Positions 1-7,509 of a DNA stretch of 27,015 nucleotides are shown one piece after another. The notes under the pieces were generated by a model. It was given only the letters and a program-made list of their open reading frames with translations. It made no database searches and was not told where the DNA came from. The stretch is taken from assembly GCA_036274495.1 (NCBI GenBank), contig DASUFP010000114.1:1-27015 (forward strand), in the 5' to 3' direction. This DNA comes from DASUFP01 sp036274495. Lineage in GTDB: Bacteria; Bacteroidota; Bacteroidia; AKYH767-A; OLB10. The position numbers and the translations under genes are program-made. The first letter of the stretch is position 1; the number at the start of each line of letters is the position of its first letter.

Positions 1-16
1 AATATAACATTTTCTC

Positions 17-46
17 TTGACACCCCCCTAAAATATCATACCTTTG
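17..46 (+). promoter_or_regulatory. Bacteroidota-type sigma-A promoter of glnN
   Basis: TTG at 17-19 and TACCTTTG at 39-46 are separated by exactly 19 bases. This matches the known Bacteroidota consensus TTG-N19-TAnnTTTG at every defined position. Transcription would start around 52-54, leaving a leader of only about a dozen bases before the glnN ATG at 66. No Shine-Dalgarno-like sequence is seen in that leader, which is usual in this phylum. Confidence 0.8.
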
Positions 47-65
47 CTCAAAATAACTCAAAAAA

Positions 66-2255
66 ATGTCCATTCTCCGTTTTAAAGCACTCGAAACCGC
101 CTTCAGTCGCACCAGAGAGGCCGTCACTGTTCCATCAGGTAAAATCTCCGACTATTTCGGGCAAAATGTCTTTGATAAGGACACCATGCAAAAGTTTCTT
201 TCAAAGGAATCGTATAAGCAGGTATTGGAAGCAGTTGAAAGCGGCCAGCAGATTGAACGTAAAGTTGCTGAGCAGGTGGCAACAGCTATGATGGCATGGG
301 CTGTTTCAAAAGGTGCAACACATTATACACATTGGTTTCAACCGTTAACCGGCAGTACCGCCGAAAAACACGATTCATTTTTTGAACTCGCTGACGGTCG
401 TCCAATTGAAAATTTTTCATCCAGCGCATTGGTTCAACAAGAGCCTGATGCTTCAAGTTTTCCCAGCGGAGGAATAAGAAACACTTTTGAAGCACGAGGT
501 TATACAGCCTGGGATCCTACTTCGCCTGCATTTATTATAGAGAGTCAGGCCGGAAAAACGCTTTGTATTCCAACGGTGTTTGTCTCTTATACCGGTGAAA
601 CGCTCGACTATAAAGCGCCCTTATTAAAGGCATTGCATGAACTCGATGCTGCTGCCGTTGCAGTTTGCCAGTATTTCGATAAAAATGTTACTAAAGTAAA
701 TGCGACGCTGGGCATTGAGCAGGAATACTTTCTCATTGACATAGCCATGTATAATGCACGTCCCGATCTTGAGACGGCAGGCAGAACAGTGTTCGGACAT
801 ATTCCTGCGAAAGGTCAGCAGCTCGAAGACCATTATTTCGGATCCATTCCTTCCCGGGTGTATGCCTTTATGGTCGATTTTGAAATTGAAGCATTTAAAC
901 TGGGAATTCCACTAAAAACACGTCACAATGAAGTTGCACCAAGTCAGTTTGAATGTGCACCTGTTTTTGAAGAAATAAACCTTGCCGTTGACCACAACCA
1001 GCTGTTGATGGATGTAATGGACAAAGTGGCCCGCAGACACTATTTCAAAGTACTGCTTCACGAAAAACCATACGCAGGAATTAACGGGTCCGGTAAGCAC
1101 AATAACTGGTCTCTTGTAACCAACACAGGAAAAAACCTGCTTTCACCTGGCAATTCACCCAAAACCAATCTGCAGTTTCTTACCTTCTTTATCAACACTA
1201 TAAAGGCTGTGTATGAACACGCCGACCTGCTTCGTGCAAGCATTGCATCGGCAAGTAACGACCACCGTTTGGGAGCCAACGAGGCTCCTCCGGCAATCAT
1301 GTCCATTTTTCTCGGCTCACAGCTTTCGGCAGTGCTTGACGATATTGAAAAGACAGTTGTAAAGGAGAAAATGACTCCGGAAGAAAAGACGCAAATAAAA
1401 TTGAACATTGGCAGGATTCCGGAAATTTTGTTGGATAACACCGACCGCAACCGAACTTCACCTTTTGCATTCACAGGAAATAAATTTGAGTTTCGCGCCG
1501 TTGGTTCTTCAGCCAACTCATCAAATGCGATGCTGGTATTGAATACAATTATGGCCAATCAGTTGAAAGAATTTGCAGCTGAGGTAGAAGCTCAAACAAC
1601 CAATAAGGTAAAAAGGGATGAGGCCATATTAAAAGTGTTACGTCAGTACATTGTAGACTCCAAAAAAATCCGCTTCGAAGGAAACGGCTACAGCGATGAA
1701 TGGGTAAAAGAAGCAAAACGCCGCGGCCTTTCCAATATTACAACTACTCCGGCCGCATTAGATGCTTATGTTTCAAAAAACTCGATGAACCTGTTCAGTA
1801 AGAACAATATCTTCACTCACAGGGAACTCGAGGCACGTCATGAAATTATGCTGGAAAGCTACACCAAAAAAATCCAGATTGAATCCAGAGTAATTGGTAC
1901 GCTTGCATTGAATCATATTATTCCAACTGCAGTAAAATATCAAAATGACCTGATCAGAAACATTGAAGGATTGAAAGCGGTTGGAATGAAAACCGATTCA
2001 TTCAAAACACAACTGGACCTTGTACGTGAAATTTCTGAACACATTACAGTCATAAAGGAGAGTACCGATAAAATGACCGAAGCCAGAAAACAGGCAAATA
2101 AAATCGAAAACCACCGTACAAAAGCTGTTGCCTATTGCGAAAAGATATGGCCGTTTTTTGATCAGATCCGGTACCATGTCGATAAACTCGAATTAATTGT
2201 TGACGATGCCTATTGGCCTCTTCCGAAATACAGGGAAATGGTATCCATCAGATAA
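66..2255 (+). CDS. glnN: glutamine synthetase type III
   Basis: The 729-residue length is typical of GSIII, the large class found in Bacteroidota and some cyanobacteria, and much longer than GSI or GSII. It makes glutamine from glutamate, ammonia and ATP in the cytosol. Visible motifs include GIEQEYF (residues 216-222), an ATP/glutamate-binding stretch NGSGKHNNWS (340-349), RLGANEAPPA (401-410) and the block ending FEFR near 462-477. The C-terminal ~200 residues are the helical extension characteristic of GSIII. The start is the first ATG after a strong promoter, and the gene is followed by its own terminator, so it is a monocistronic unit. No NtrC-like site or PII gene is seen beside it. The identification is secure. 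Confidence 0.96.
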   Translation: MSILRFKALETAFSRTREAVTVPSGKISDYFGQNVFDKDTMQKFLSKESYKQVLEAVESGQQIERKVAEQVATAMMAWAVSKGATHYTHWFQPLTGSTAEKHDSFFELADGRPIENFSSSALVQQEPDASSFPSGGIRNTFEARGYTAWDPTSPAFIIESQAGKTLCIPTVFVSYTGETLDYKAPLLKALHELDAAAVAVCQYFDKNVTKVNATLGIEQEYFLIDIAMYNARPDLETAGRTVFGHIPAKGQQLEDHYFGSIPSRVYAFMVDFEIEAFKLGIPLKTRHNEVAPSQFECAPVFEEINLAVDHNQLLMDVMDKVARRHYFKVLLHEKPYAGINGSGKHNNWSLVTNTGKNLLSPGNSPKTNLQFLTFFINTIKAVYEHADLLRASIASASNDHRLGANEAPPAIMSIFLGSQLSAVLDDIEKTVVKEKMTPEEKTQIKLNIGRIPEILLDNTDRNRTSPFAFTGNKFEFRAVGSSANSSNAMLVLNTIMANQLKEFAAEVEAQTTNKVKRDEAILKVLRQYIVDSKKIRFEGNGYSDEWVKEAKRRGLSNITTTPAALDAYVSKNSMNLFSKNNIFTHRELEARHEIMLESYTKKIQIESRVIGTLALNHIIPTAVKYQNDLIRNIEGLKAVGMKTDSFKTQLDLVREISEHITVIKESTDKMTEARKQANKIENHRTKAVAYCEKIWPFFDQIRYHVDKLELIVDDAYWPLPKYREMVSIR

Positions 2256-2268
2256 CCTCATTTTCTTC

Positions 2269-2300
2269 GAAAAGAGCCGCGATTGTTCGCGGCTCTTTTC
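2269..2300 (+). terminator. intrinsic terminator of glnN
   Basis: A perfect 14-bp stem (2269-2282 with 2287-2300) closes on a TTGT loop. Its core is GAGCCGCGA, and the 3' arm ends in a T-rich run that continues TTTTCTTTTG. It begins 13 bases after the glnN stop and separates glnN from the downstream operon. Confidence 0.85.
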
Positions 2301-2342
2301 TTTTGTGATATATGTCATATACTGTATAGCCCTTCTAAACAC

Positions 2343-2350
2343 TATCTTTG
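2343..2350 (+). promoter_or_regulatory. candidate -7 element for the MbnP operon
   Basis: TATCTTTG fits the Bacteroidota -7 consensus TAnnTTTG exactly. The -33 element is weak: CTG at 2322-2324 lies 18 bases upstream. The box ends only six bases before the ATG at 2357, so the transcript would begin at or very close to the start codon and be almost leaderless. It sits just after the glnN terminator, where a new promoter is expected. Confidence 0.5.
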
Positions 2351-2356
2351 TTATTT

Positions 2357-2728
2357 ATGAAAGGAATAATTGCCTCTTTATTATTCGCCGGATTGCTCAT
2401 GCAGGTATTCAGCAAGCAATTGGTTGTGGCTGAGTATATGGTAAACAAAAAATTCATTTCCAGTGTTTTGTGTGTGAATAGAAATGTCCCTGGCAGCACC
2501 TGCCATGGGAAATGTCACCTGAAAAAGGAGCTGGCAAAAGATGAAACGGATTTACCTTCCGGGGAAAGTAAAACAAAATCCGCCCCTGAATCAGTTTGGA
2601 TCACAGGTTCGGTTTTAAAGATCCTGTTTACACAAGCGTACTTCACAACTTCTTATATTCCGGAAGAATTGCTTTTATTTCCGGAATTTTCTAAAGAAAT
2701 TTTTCATCCTCCGGGAAGGGTTGACTGA
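2357..2728 (+). CDS. small membrane-anchored protein with CHGKC motif, first gene of MbnP operon
   Basis: This protein has 123 residues. The N-terminus (about 1-20) is a hydrophobic signal or anchor sequence. A cysteine-bearing block follows: CVNRNVP, then CHGKCHLKKEL at roughly residues 46-56. The C-terminal half is hydrophobic and aromatic with no recognised domain. I recall small Bacteroidota proteins with a similar C...P...CxGKCxLxK pattern beside outer-membrane and copper genes, but no function is established. A TTG at 2348 would add three residues, but it lies inside the candidate -7 box, so the ATG at 2357 is chosen. It is followed by 65 bases and then the MbnP gene on the same strand. 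The three cysteines and a histidine in the block suggest soft-metal binding, which is inference. Confidence 0.75.
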   Translation: MKGIIASLLFAGLLMQVFSKQLVVAEYMVNKKFISSVLCVNRNVPGSTCHGKCHLKKELAKDETDLPSGESKTKSAPESVWITGSVLKILFTQAYFTTSYIPEELLLFPEFSKEIFHPPGRVD

Positions 2729-2793
2729 ATATCCCTTTTTAGCGGTTCTCTGCGAGTTCCGGAATTTCTTCATTCACATTTAACATTCAAATT

Positions 2794-3591
2794 ATGAAAA
2801 CACTATTTTCATCATATAAATATTATTTAGTCGTCCTGCTAACTGCCGGAACTGTTGTGTTTACCGGTTGCGATAAAAAAGACGATAACAACAATACAAC
2901 TCCTGCTTCAACTGTTCCTCCCGTGTTTCACATAGAATTAACGCACCTGGCAGGAAATAAGCAATTCTTTCTTGACTCTGTTTATACTAATGAAAACGGA
3001 GATGATTTCACAGTCTCGTTATTCAAGTATTACCTCTCAAATATCAGATTGGTTAAAACCGACAACAGCATTGTATCTGTGCCAAACAGTTACTTTTTAA
3101 TTGATCAGTCGGATGAGAACTCTATGACATTTGCAATGGATAGTATGCCTGAGGGGGAATACAAGGCGATCAGATTTATTATTGGTGTTGATAGTGCAGC
3201 AAACACCAGTGGTCCTCAAACAGGGGCGCTTGATATCACCAACGGGATGTTCTGGACCTGGAACACCGGTTACATTTTTATGAAGATGGAAGGTACTTCG
3301 CCTTCTATTGCTTCTCCGGGTAATTTCCGATACCATGTAGGCGGATTTCAGGGAACCTATAATAACATCAAGGATGTGGAGCTCGATTTTAACGGCAACA
3401 CAATGTTGCTTGAAAAAGGTGGTAATCCTGAATTACATCTGGTTCTTGATGTACTGGAAATTTTTAAAAATCCCGTAACTATCGACATGTCCACATTCTC
3501 ATCAACGGTGATGAGTGCCAATGCTGATGCGCAGACGTTGGCAAATAATTATGCTGACATGATCCGCTACGACCATATTCATCAGGAATAA
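2794..3591 (+). CDS. MbnP-family copper-binding lipoprotein
   Basis: This 265-residue lipoprotein has lipobox VFTGC with the lipidated Cys at 26, followed by a charged, Asn-rich linker. The body matches the MbnP family: an N-terminal FHIELTH strand (45-51), SLFKYYLSNIRL (75-86), and the family hallmark NGMFWTWNTGYIFMKMEG (150-167) with Trp154 and Trp156, then His181. Characterised MbnP proteins bind copper through a site that needs a Trp oxidised to kynurenine by the diheme enzyme MbnH. Here no MbnH gene lies nearby. The gene is 17 bases upstream of the outer-membrane protein gene, so co-transcription is likely. The acidic, Asn-rich stretch after Cys26 could act as a surface-export signal for lipoproteins (inference). 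The family call is confident; copper as the ligand here is inferred. Confidence 0.85.
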   Translation: MKTLFSSYKYYLVVLLTAGTVVFTGCDKKDDNNNTTPASTVPPVFHIELTHLAGNKQFFLDSVYTNENGDDFTVSLFKYYLSNIRLVKTDNSIVSVPNSYFLIDQSDENSMTFAMDSMPEGEYKAIRFIIGVDSAANTSGPQTGALDITNGMFWTWNTGYIFMKMEGTSPSIASPGNFRYHVGGFQGTYNNIKDVELDFNGNTMLLEKGGNPELHLVLDVLEIFKNPVTIDMSTFSSTVMSANADAQTLANNYADMIRYDHIHQE

Positions 3592-3608
3592 TTGTCATTA
3601 TTTCTGTT

Positions 3609-4538
3609 ATGAAACGGTTAATTCTTTTGTCTGTTTGTCTCATTTGCATTCAAACAGGAAAATCGTGTGATTTCTGCAATTGTTATCTTGGGTTAAACCC
3701 CGGTTATAACAATAATTCAATAGGCATTCGCTGGAAAAACAGTCACACTTTTCTGCAAGGAGCTACTCAGGGATTACGTGTCAGTCATACTGAACACGGA
3801 TCCGGAGCAGAGCCTCTGGTTGGTGATTGGAACGAATATGAAAACGAACTGGAACTTTACGGCAGGTATTACCCTCATCCGAAAGTACAGTTGATGTTTA
3901 CCATGCCCTATTCCATTAATTCAATTACATACACTTCCGAACAAGAACATATGAATGCTTTTGGTGATCTGTTTTTACAAGGGTTTTACCAGCTTGCCAA
4001 TACACGGGCAATCGACTCTTCCCAAACGAGGCACAGGTTATTTGCTGGTGGAGGAATAAAATTCCCTACCGGCAAATCATCGGGTACCGCCTCAATGGAT
4101 ATCCCCATGTCGCATCATCTGTTACCGGGAACCGGTAGTACCGATTACCTGGCAGCACTTTCTTATATCGGTAAAAGGCAAAGGCTGGGCTGGAATGCAG
4201 ATGCCAGTTACAAATTCAATGGTTCCAGTGCAACCGGTTATCATTATGGCAACACTTTCAACTTGTCGGGATCAGGGTTTTATACCTTTCAGTCTCATAA
4301 GGTGGCATTTTATCCGCATTTGGGAAGCGCCTATGAAACCGGGCTGCAAGATTCTTTTAATGGGGAAACGATTCATTCCGCCGGCGGAGCTACCACCTGG
4401 GGTACTGCAGGTTGTGATTTCTATGTTGGAACATTCGCAATTGCAAACCAAATCAGATTACCTTTGTTATCGGTTATACCGGAAGGTACTCCCGAAGATC
4501 ATATACAAGTAGCACTTTCATTTAGTTATATTTTTTGA
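3609..4538 (+). CDS. outer-membrane beta-barrel-like protein with N-terminal CX2CXC
   Basis: This protein has 309 residues. A signal peptide (about 1-19) is followed immediately by Cys20-Asp-Phe-Cys23-Asn-Cys25, so the cysteines sit at the mature N-terminus. The rest is rich in alternating aromatic and polar residues typical of outer-membrane barrels: GIRWKNSH, ELELYGRYYPHPKVQLMFTMPYS, RLFAGGGIKFPTG, and a last strand ending in an aromatic, IQVALSFSYIF. That terminal Phe is a common barrel-insertion signal. The ending GKSC is a poor lipobox, so lipidation of Cys20 is possible but not predicted. A related Bacteroidota family carries a CDxCGC-like start, often annotated only as a transporter or hypothetical protein. 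It lies 17 bases after mbnP and 3 bases before the next gene, placing it in the operon. A role in copper or other thiophilic-metal passage is inference. Confidence 0.72.
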   Translation: MKRLILLSVCLICIQTGKSCDFCNCYLGLNPGYNNNSIGIRWKNSHTFLQGATQGLRVSHTEHGSGAEPLVGDWNEYENELELYGRYYPHPKVQLMFTMPYSINSITYTSEQEHMNAFGDLFLQGFYQLANTRAIDSSQTRHRLFAGGGIKFPTGKSSGTASMDIPMSHHLLPGTGSTDYLAALSYIGKRQRLGWNADASYKFNGSSATGYHYGNTFNLSGSGFYTFQSHKVAFYPHLGSAYETGLQDSFNGETIHSAGGATTWGTAGCDFYVGTFAIANQIRLPLLSVIPEGTPEDHIQVALSFSYIF

Positions 4539-4541
4539 TTC

Positions 4542-5000
4542 ATGAAAAACCATAAAATTAAATCCGGCCGAAATTTCGTTATAACGGTTGCTTCACTTGC
4601 CCTGATGTTTTATTTCAGTTCATGTGAATCAGGTGATAAATGTAATGCCGGGACAGGCGGAGATGTTACCCTTATACTGAAACCTCAGCACCATGGGGCT
4701 GCAATTTCCAATCAGCCGGGTTACGCTGATTCCGCATTTATTAAGTTCTTATCCTATCCTGTAGAAAATTATATGGCAAATGAATTTCCCGGTGACCAGG
4801 CTTCAGATTACGATATGGTAGCAACCGGTACAACCGGGACAGCCGAAGTGGTTGTGTCGGGATTAAGGTGTGGCAAATACTATATTTATATGACCGGTTT
4901 TGATACAAGTATCGTTGAACGCGTTAAAGGGGGTATACCCATTGAAGTTACAGAGCGCAATGGTACTGTGGTGAAGACGATACCTGTTACCGAAGATTGA
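4542..5000 (+). CDS. small lipoprotein, last gene of MbnP operon
   Basis: This 152-residue protein has a signal peptide and lipobox FSSC (lipidated Cys28), then a second cysteine six residues on (CESGDKC). The mature part looks like one Ig-like or carboxypeptidase-regulatory-like beta-sandwich: a strand VTLILKPQHHG with His50-His51, a turn with EFPG, a central SGLRCGKYYIYMTGFD strand pair (Cys110) and a closing VKGGIPIEVTE strand. I recognise the pattern from uncharacterised Bacteroidota lipoproteins but know no function. It starts three bases after the upstream stop, so translational coupling is likely. The His pair and spare cysteines would suit metal binding, consistent with the MbnP neighbour; that is inference. 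Confidence 0.72.
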   Translation: MKNHKIKSGRNFVITVASLALMFYFSSCESGDKCNAGTGGDVTLILKPQHHGAAISNQPGYADSAFIKFLSYPVENYMANEFPGDQASDYDMVATGTTGTAEVVVSGLRCGKYYIYMTGFDTSIVERVKGGIPIEVTERNGTVVKTIPVTED

Positions 5001-5012
5001 GTTGCAGATATT

Positions 5013-5045
5013 AAAAAAGCCCCGATGAATAATCGGGGCTTTTTT
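5013..5045. terminator. bidirectional intrinsic terminator
   Basis: An 8-bp perfect GC-rich stem GCCCCGAT / ATCGGGGC (5019-5026 with 5032-5039) is flanked by A6 on the left and T6 on the right. It therefore works on either strand. It sits between the converging MbnP operon and the metalloprotease gene. Confidence 0.88.
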
Positions 5046-5062
5046 GTTTTATAAATCATTTG

Positions 5063-6997
5063 TCAATGGGCAATTACAAGCCTTCCTGTTTGAACCAACC
5101 CGTCGTGTTCGGCCACAATAAAATAAATACCGTTTTCGTAAGGACTTGTTTCTAAACGGAGTTTATTGATGCCGGCAGTTACATCAGAGTGGATACCTTT
5201 TATTTCTCTTCCGGTAATATCAAACAGTTTTAAACTCACTGTTCCCGACATGGCAGTAAATAATTCAATTTCGACCTCATTGTTGGCAGGATTGGGCATA
5301 AGGTTAAACAGCTCCTCAATGGCAACTGCATTTGTTTCATCGTTACCTTCACCAATTCTCCAAGAAGTGTTTTTGGTACTTACCCGAAGCGTATAACACT
5401 GGGTAGCATTATTGGCTCCCTGATAACCGTATACTTTAACATAATAGGTTGCAGCCTTGTTGGTATTTCTTTTAACGAGTTCATTGGCAGTGCCGCTGTT
5501 TTGTCCGGTTCCAAGTGATCGGAGCGATGCATTGTAAAGTGTTATATCATAATCGGCAGGCAAATTTGTGAGTTCAACTTTCACATATGTGTTTGGTGTG
5601 GAAGTGGAAAACCGGTACCAGTCCTGATCTGTGGTTGTAGAAATAGTTCCGAAGATATCCGTGTTAGTGCTGATAGTTTTATAGGCTGAAGAACTATTGT
5701 TAGGTTCCCATGTATCTATGCACCCCGAAGAACCTGTAAGTGTTGTAAACGATGCTATTGAGGAGTAGGTGCCGAGTACACCATTACAGTTGGCCTGTAC
5801 CTGATAATTATAAGTGGTGTTGTCTGTTAAACCTGAAATAGTTTTTGAATTGGTAGTAGACGTAACTGTTGTCCATGTAGAGGTTCCGTTAACCCTGTAT
5901 TGCACAGAGTAGGAAGTCGATCCAGAAACACTGCTCCATCCCAAAGTAGCATCTGAAGTTGTAATGGCAGATGCACTCAGTCCTGATGGCGTACCGCAGG
6001 ATGTACCACCGCCACCCGGTGCCTGGCAGCCAAGTGACGAAAGCAGACTCGCCCGGGTAGTGCTGATGGTTGCATCCATACGTGAAGCCTGTCCCGCCGT
6101 AAACATATTCATACAGGCGTCATCGGTATAGTCCATATAGTTCATAAACATGTCACCGTTTGGACCGTTGCTGCAAGTAACGTGCGGAAATGAGGGACAA
6201 CCAAAGTTGGAAGTTTGTTGTGTAGGAGTATCAGCAACCTGATCGTTTCCGCAATTCGCATCACCCCAAATATGACGCAGGTTTATCCAATGGCCAACTT
6301 CATGTGTGGCGGTTCTGCCAAGATGATAGGGTGTAGCAGTACCGGGTGATGTAGGTCCTCCTATTGAAGAGTACAGCAAAACGACACCATCGGTTGCTGC
6401 AGCTCCGCCTGGAAATTGTGCATACCCAAGTAATCCCTGGCCCAGGTTACAGGACCATATGTTCAGATATGAATCCCTCGACCAGGCATCATCGCCACCC
6501 TGGGAAGAATACTTGACGCCGTCATTGGAGGAAAATGAAGTTTTGCTGGTGCTTTTTCTGACAATACCGGTAGTGGCATTCCCGGCAGGATCCCTTTGTG
6601 CAAGACAAAACTGTATCGTAGTGCCAGCTGCAACTCCTGCAAATACCGATGGCGTATTTGAAGCATCGGCATTAAGCCTTGCAAAATCTCTGTTGAGCAC
6701 ATCTAACTGTGCGAGTATACGTGTATCCGAAATATTTTGCGCTGTTGTGTTGTACACAATGTGAAATACAACAGGGATGGTGACAGTTGTCTGATTTCGC
6801 TGAGAAGGATGAGCGGCAAGCCATTGGTTTATCTCCTGTTCAGTTTGTTGCATGCGTGCTGCAAGTCCGGGGTCAGCAGCTAATTGAGCGGCCAGGTAAT
6901 CCATGGTTCCGCAATTACGCTGTCCGTTTTGTGCTGAAGCGGCAAAGCCCTGAAACATCAGGATAGCAATTGCCATAATAAGTTTAAGTCGTTTCAT
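5063..6997 (-). CDS. secreted M43 (cytophagalysin/pappalysin) metalloprotease with T9SS signal
   Basis: This 644-residue protein has a signal peptide at 1-22, ending ASAQ. A propeptide-like segment precedes the catalytic domain, which carries the zinc motif HEVGHWINLRH (His232, Glu233, His236, His242). The Met-turn is MNYMDY (285-290). A fibronectin type III domain (about 334-420) follows, then a PPC-type beta domain (about 426-540), and a type A T9SS sorting domain from FNLMPNPANNEVEI (564-577) to the end. M43 enzymes cleave proteins or peptides outside the cell; this one should cross the outer membrane by T9SS and be released or attached. Asn239 replaces the glycine of the classical HExxHxxGxxH motif, a substitution I recall from Bacteroidota members. 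It stands alone, with a shared terminator downstream. Substrate is unknown. Confidence 0.92.
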   Translation of the reverse strand: MKRLKLIMAIAILMFQGFAASAQNGQRNCGTMDYLAAQLAADPGLAARMQQTEQEINQWLAAHPSQRNQTTVTIPVVFHIVYNTTAQNISDTRILAQLDVLNRDFARLNADASNTPSVFAGVAAGTTIQFCLAQRDPAGNATTGIVRKSTSKTSFSSNDGVKYSSQGGDDAWSRDSYLNIWSCNLGQGLLGYAQFPGGAAATDGVVLLYSSIGGPTSPGTATPYHLGRTATHEVGHWINLRHIWGDANCGNDQVADTPTQQTSNFGCPSFPHVTCSNGPNGDMFMNYMDYTDDACMNMFTAGQASRMDATISTTRASLLSSLGCQAPGGGGTSCGTPSGLSASAITTSDATLGWSSVSGSTSYSVQYRVNGTSTWTTVTSTTNSKTISGLTDNTTYNYQVQANCNGVLGTYSSIASFTTLTGSSGCIDTWEPNNSSSAYKTISTNTDIFGTISTTTDQDWYRFSTSTPNTYVKVELTNLPADYDITLYNASLRSLGTGQNSGTANELVKRNTNKAATYYVKVYGYQGANNATQCYTLRVSTKNTSWRIGEGNDETNAVAIEELFNLMPNPANNEVEIELFTAMSGTVSLKLFDITGREIKGIHSDVTAGINKLRLETSPYENGIYFIVAEHDGLVQTGRLVIAH

Positions 6998-7199
6998 TGG
7001 TGGGTTGGTTTTATTGTACTAATGTATAAAGCGGAATCATCCGAAGCAATGGTTTATAGCTTTCCGCTCTTCATTTTTGCAAACAAAAAGCATCATTTCA
7101 GTTAAGTTCTGATTTTAACAACAGAGAAACTTCAATTACTGCAATTTCAGGATTTCCGAAGGCCATTTATTATCGGTTGAAGTACATTAACCCCTATTT

Positions 7200-7275
7200 T
7201 CGATTTTTTACTGGCTCCATTGAAGGGTCCATGCAGAGTCAGGCAAAAAATCGATTCCCGGAGATTCAGTCCGGG
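7200..7275. repeat. two adjacent inverted repeats in the divergent intergenic region
   Basis: The 512-base gap 6998-7509 holds no convincing gene. Its one short reading frame, 7177-7368, starts at TTG and resembles nothing I know. Arms 7200-7209 (TCGATTTTTT) and 7245-7254 (AAAAAATCGA) are perfectly complementary over 10 bp. Inside them CTGGCTC (7211-7217) pairs with GAGTCAG (7236-7242) with one G-U, and CAT (7218-7220) with ATG (7231-7233). This gives an imperfect hairpin of about 20 pairs. A second stem, CCCGGA (7257-7262) with TCCGGG (7270-7275), follows two bases later. Because both flanking genes point away, these are not ordinary terminators. Confidence 0.6.
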
Positions 7276-7436
7276 CCGTTCACCAATATTGACTATCTTC
7301 AACTCGGTTTTAAGATTTTGAACCCGGAAAAGAGGAATTTATTCGCTTTTGGAATATTATGTAAATAACTGATATTCAATAATATAACAAAATTTACGAC
7401 ATTATTTTCAAAGGCTTTTTCATGTTAAAAAACGTT

Positions 7437-7466
7437 TTGATATGAATGAAATAATGTTTTTCTTTG
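7437..7466 (+). promoter_or_regulatory. candidate promoter of the PorE-like OmpA gene
   Basis: TTG at 7437-7439 and TTTCTTTG at 7459-7466 are 19 bases apart. This matches TTG-N19-TAnnTTTG with a single mismatch, T for A in the second -7 position. Transcription would start near 7473, leaving a leader of about 37 bases before the ATG at 7510. An AAGGAG at 7483-7488 is too far from the ATG to act as a normal ribosome-binding site. Confidence 0.55.
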
Positions 7467-7509
7467 CTTTCCGCTAAAAATTAAGGAGATACTTAACAAT
7501 AAAGAACCT

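Noticed and set aside
1058..1558. 166-residue minus-strand frame inside glnN
   Set aside because: It lies wholly within a certain gene in another frame; no domain pattern and no own promoter.
2348..2356. TTG start adding three residues to the first MbnP-operon protein
   Set aside because: The codon overlaps the candidate -7 element, and the ATG three codons later gives a normal signal-type N-terminus.
7177..7368. 63-residue open frame in the large divergent intergenic region
   Set aside because: It starts at TTG, has no start signals, spans both hairpins and has no recognisable sequence pattern. Probably chance.
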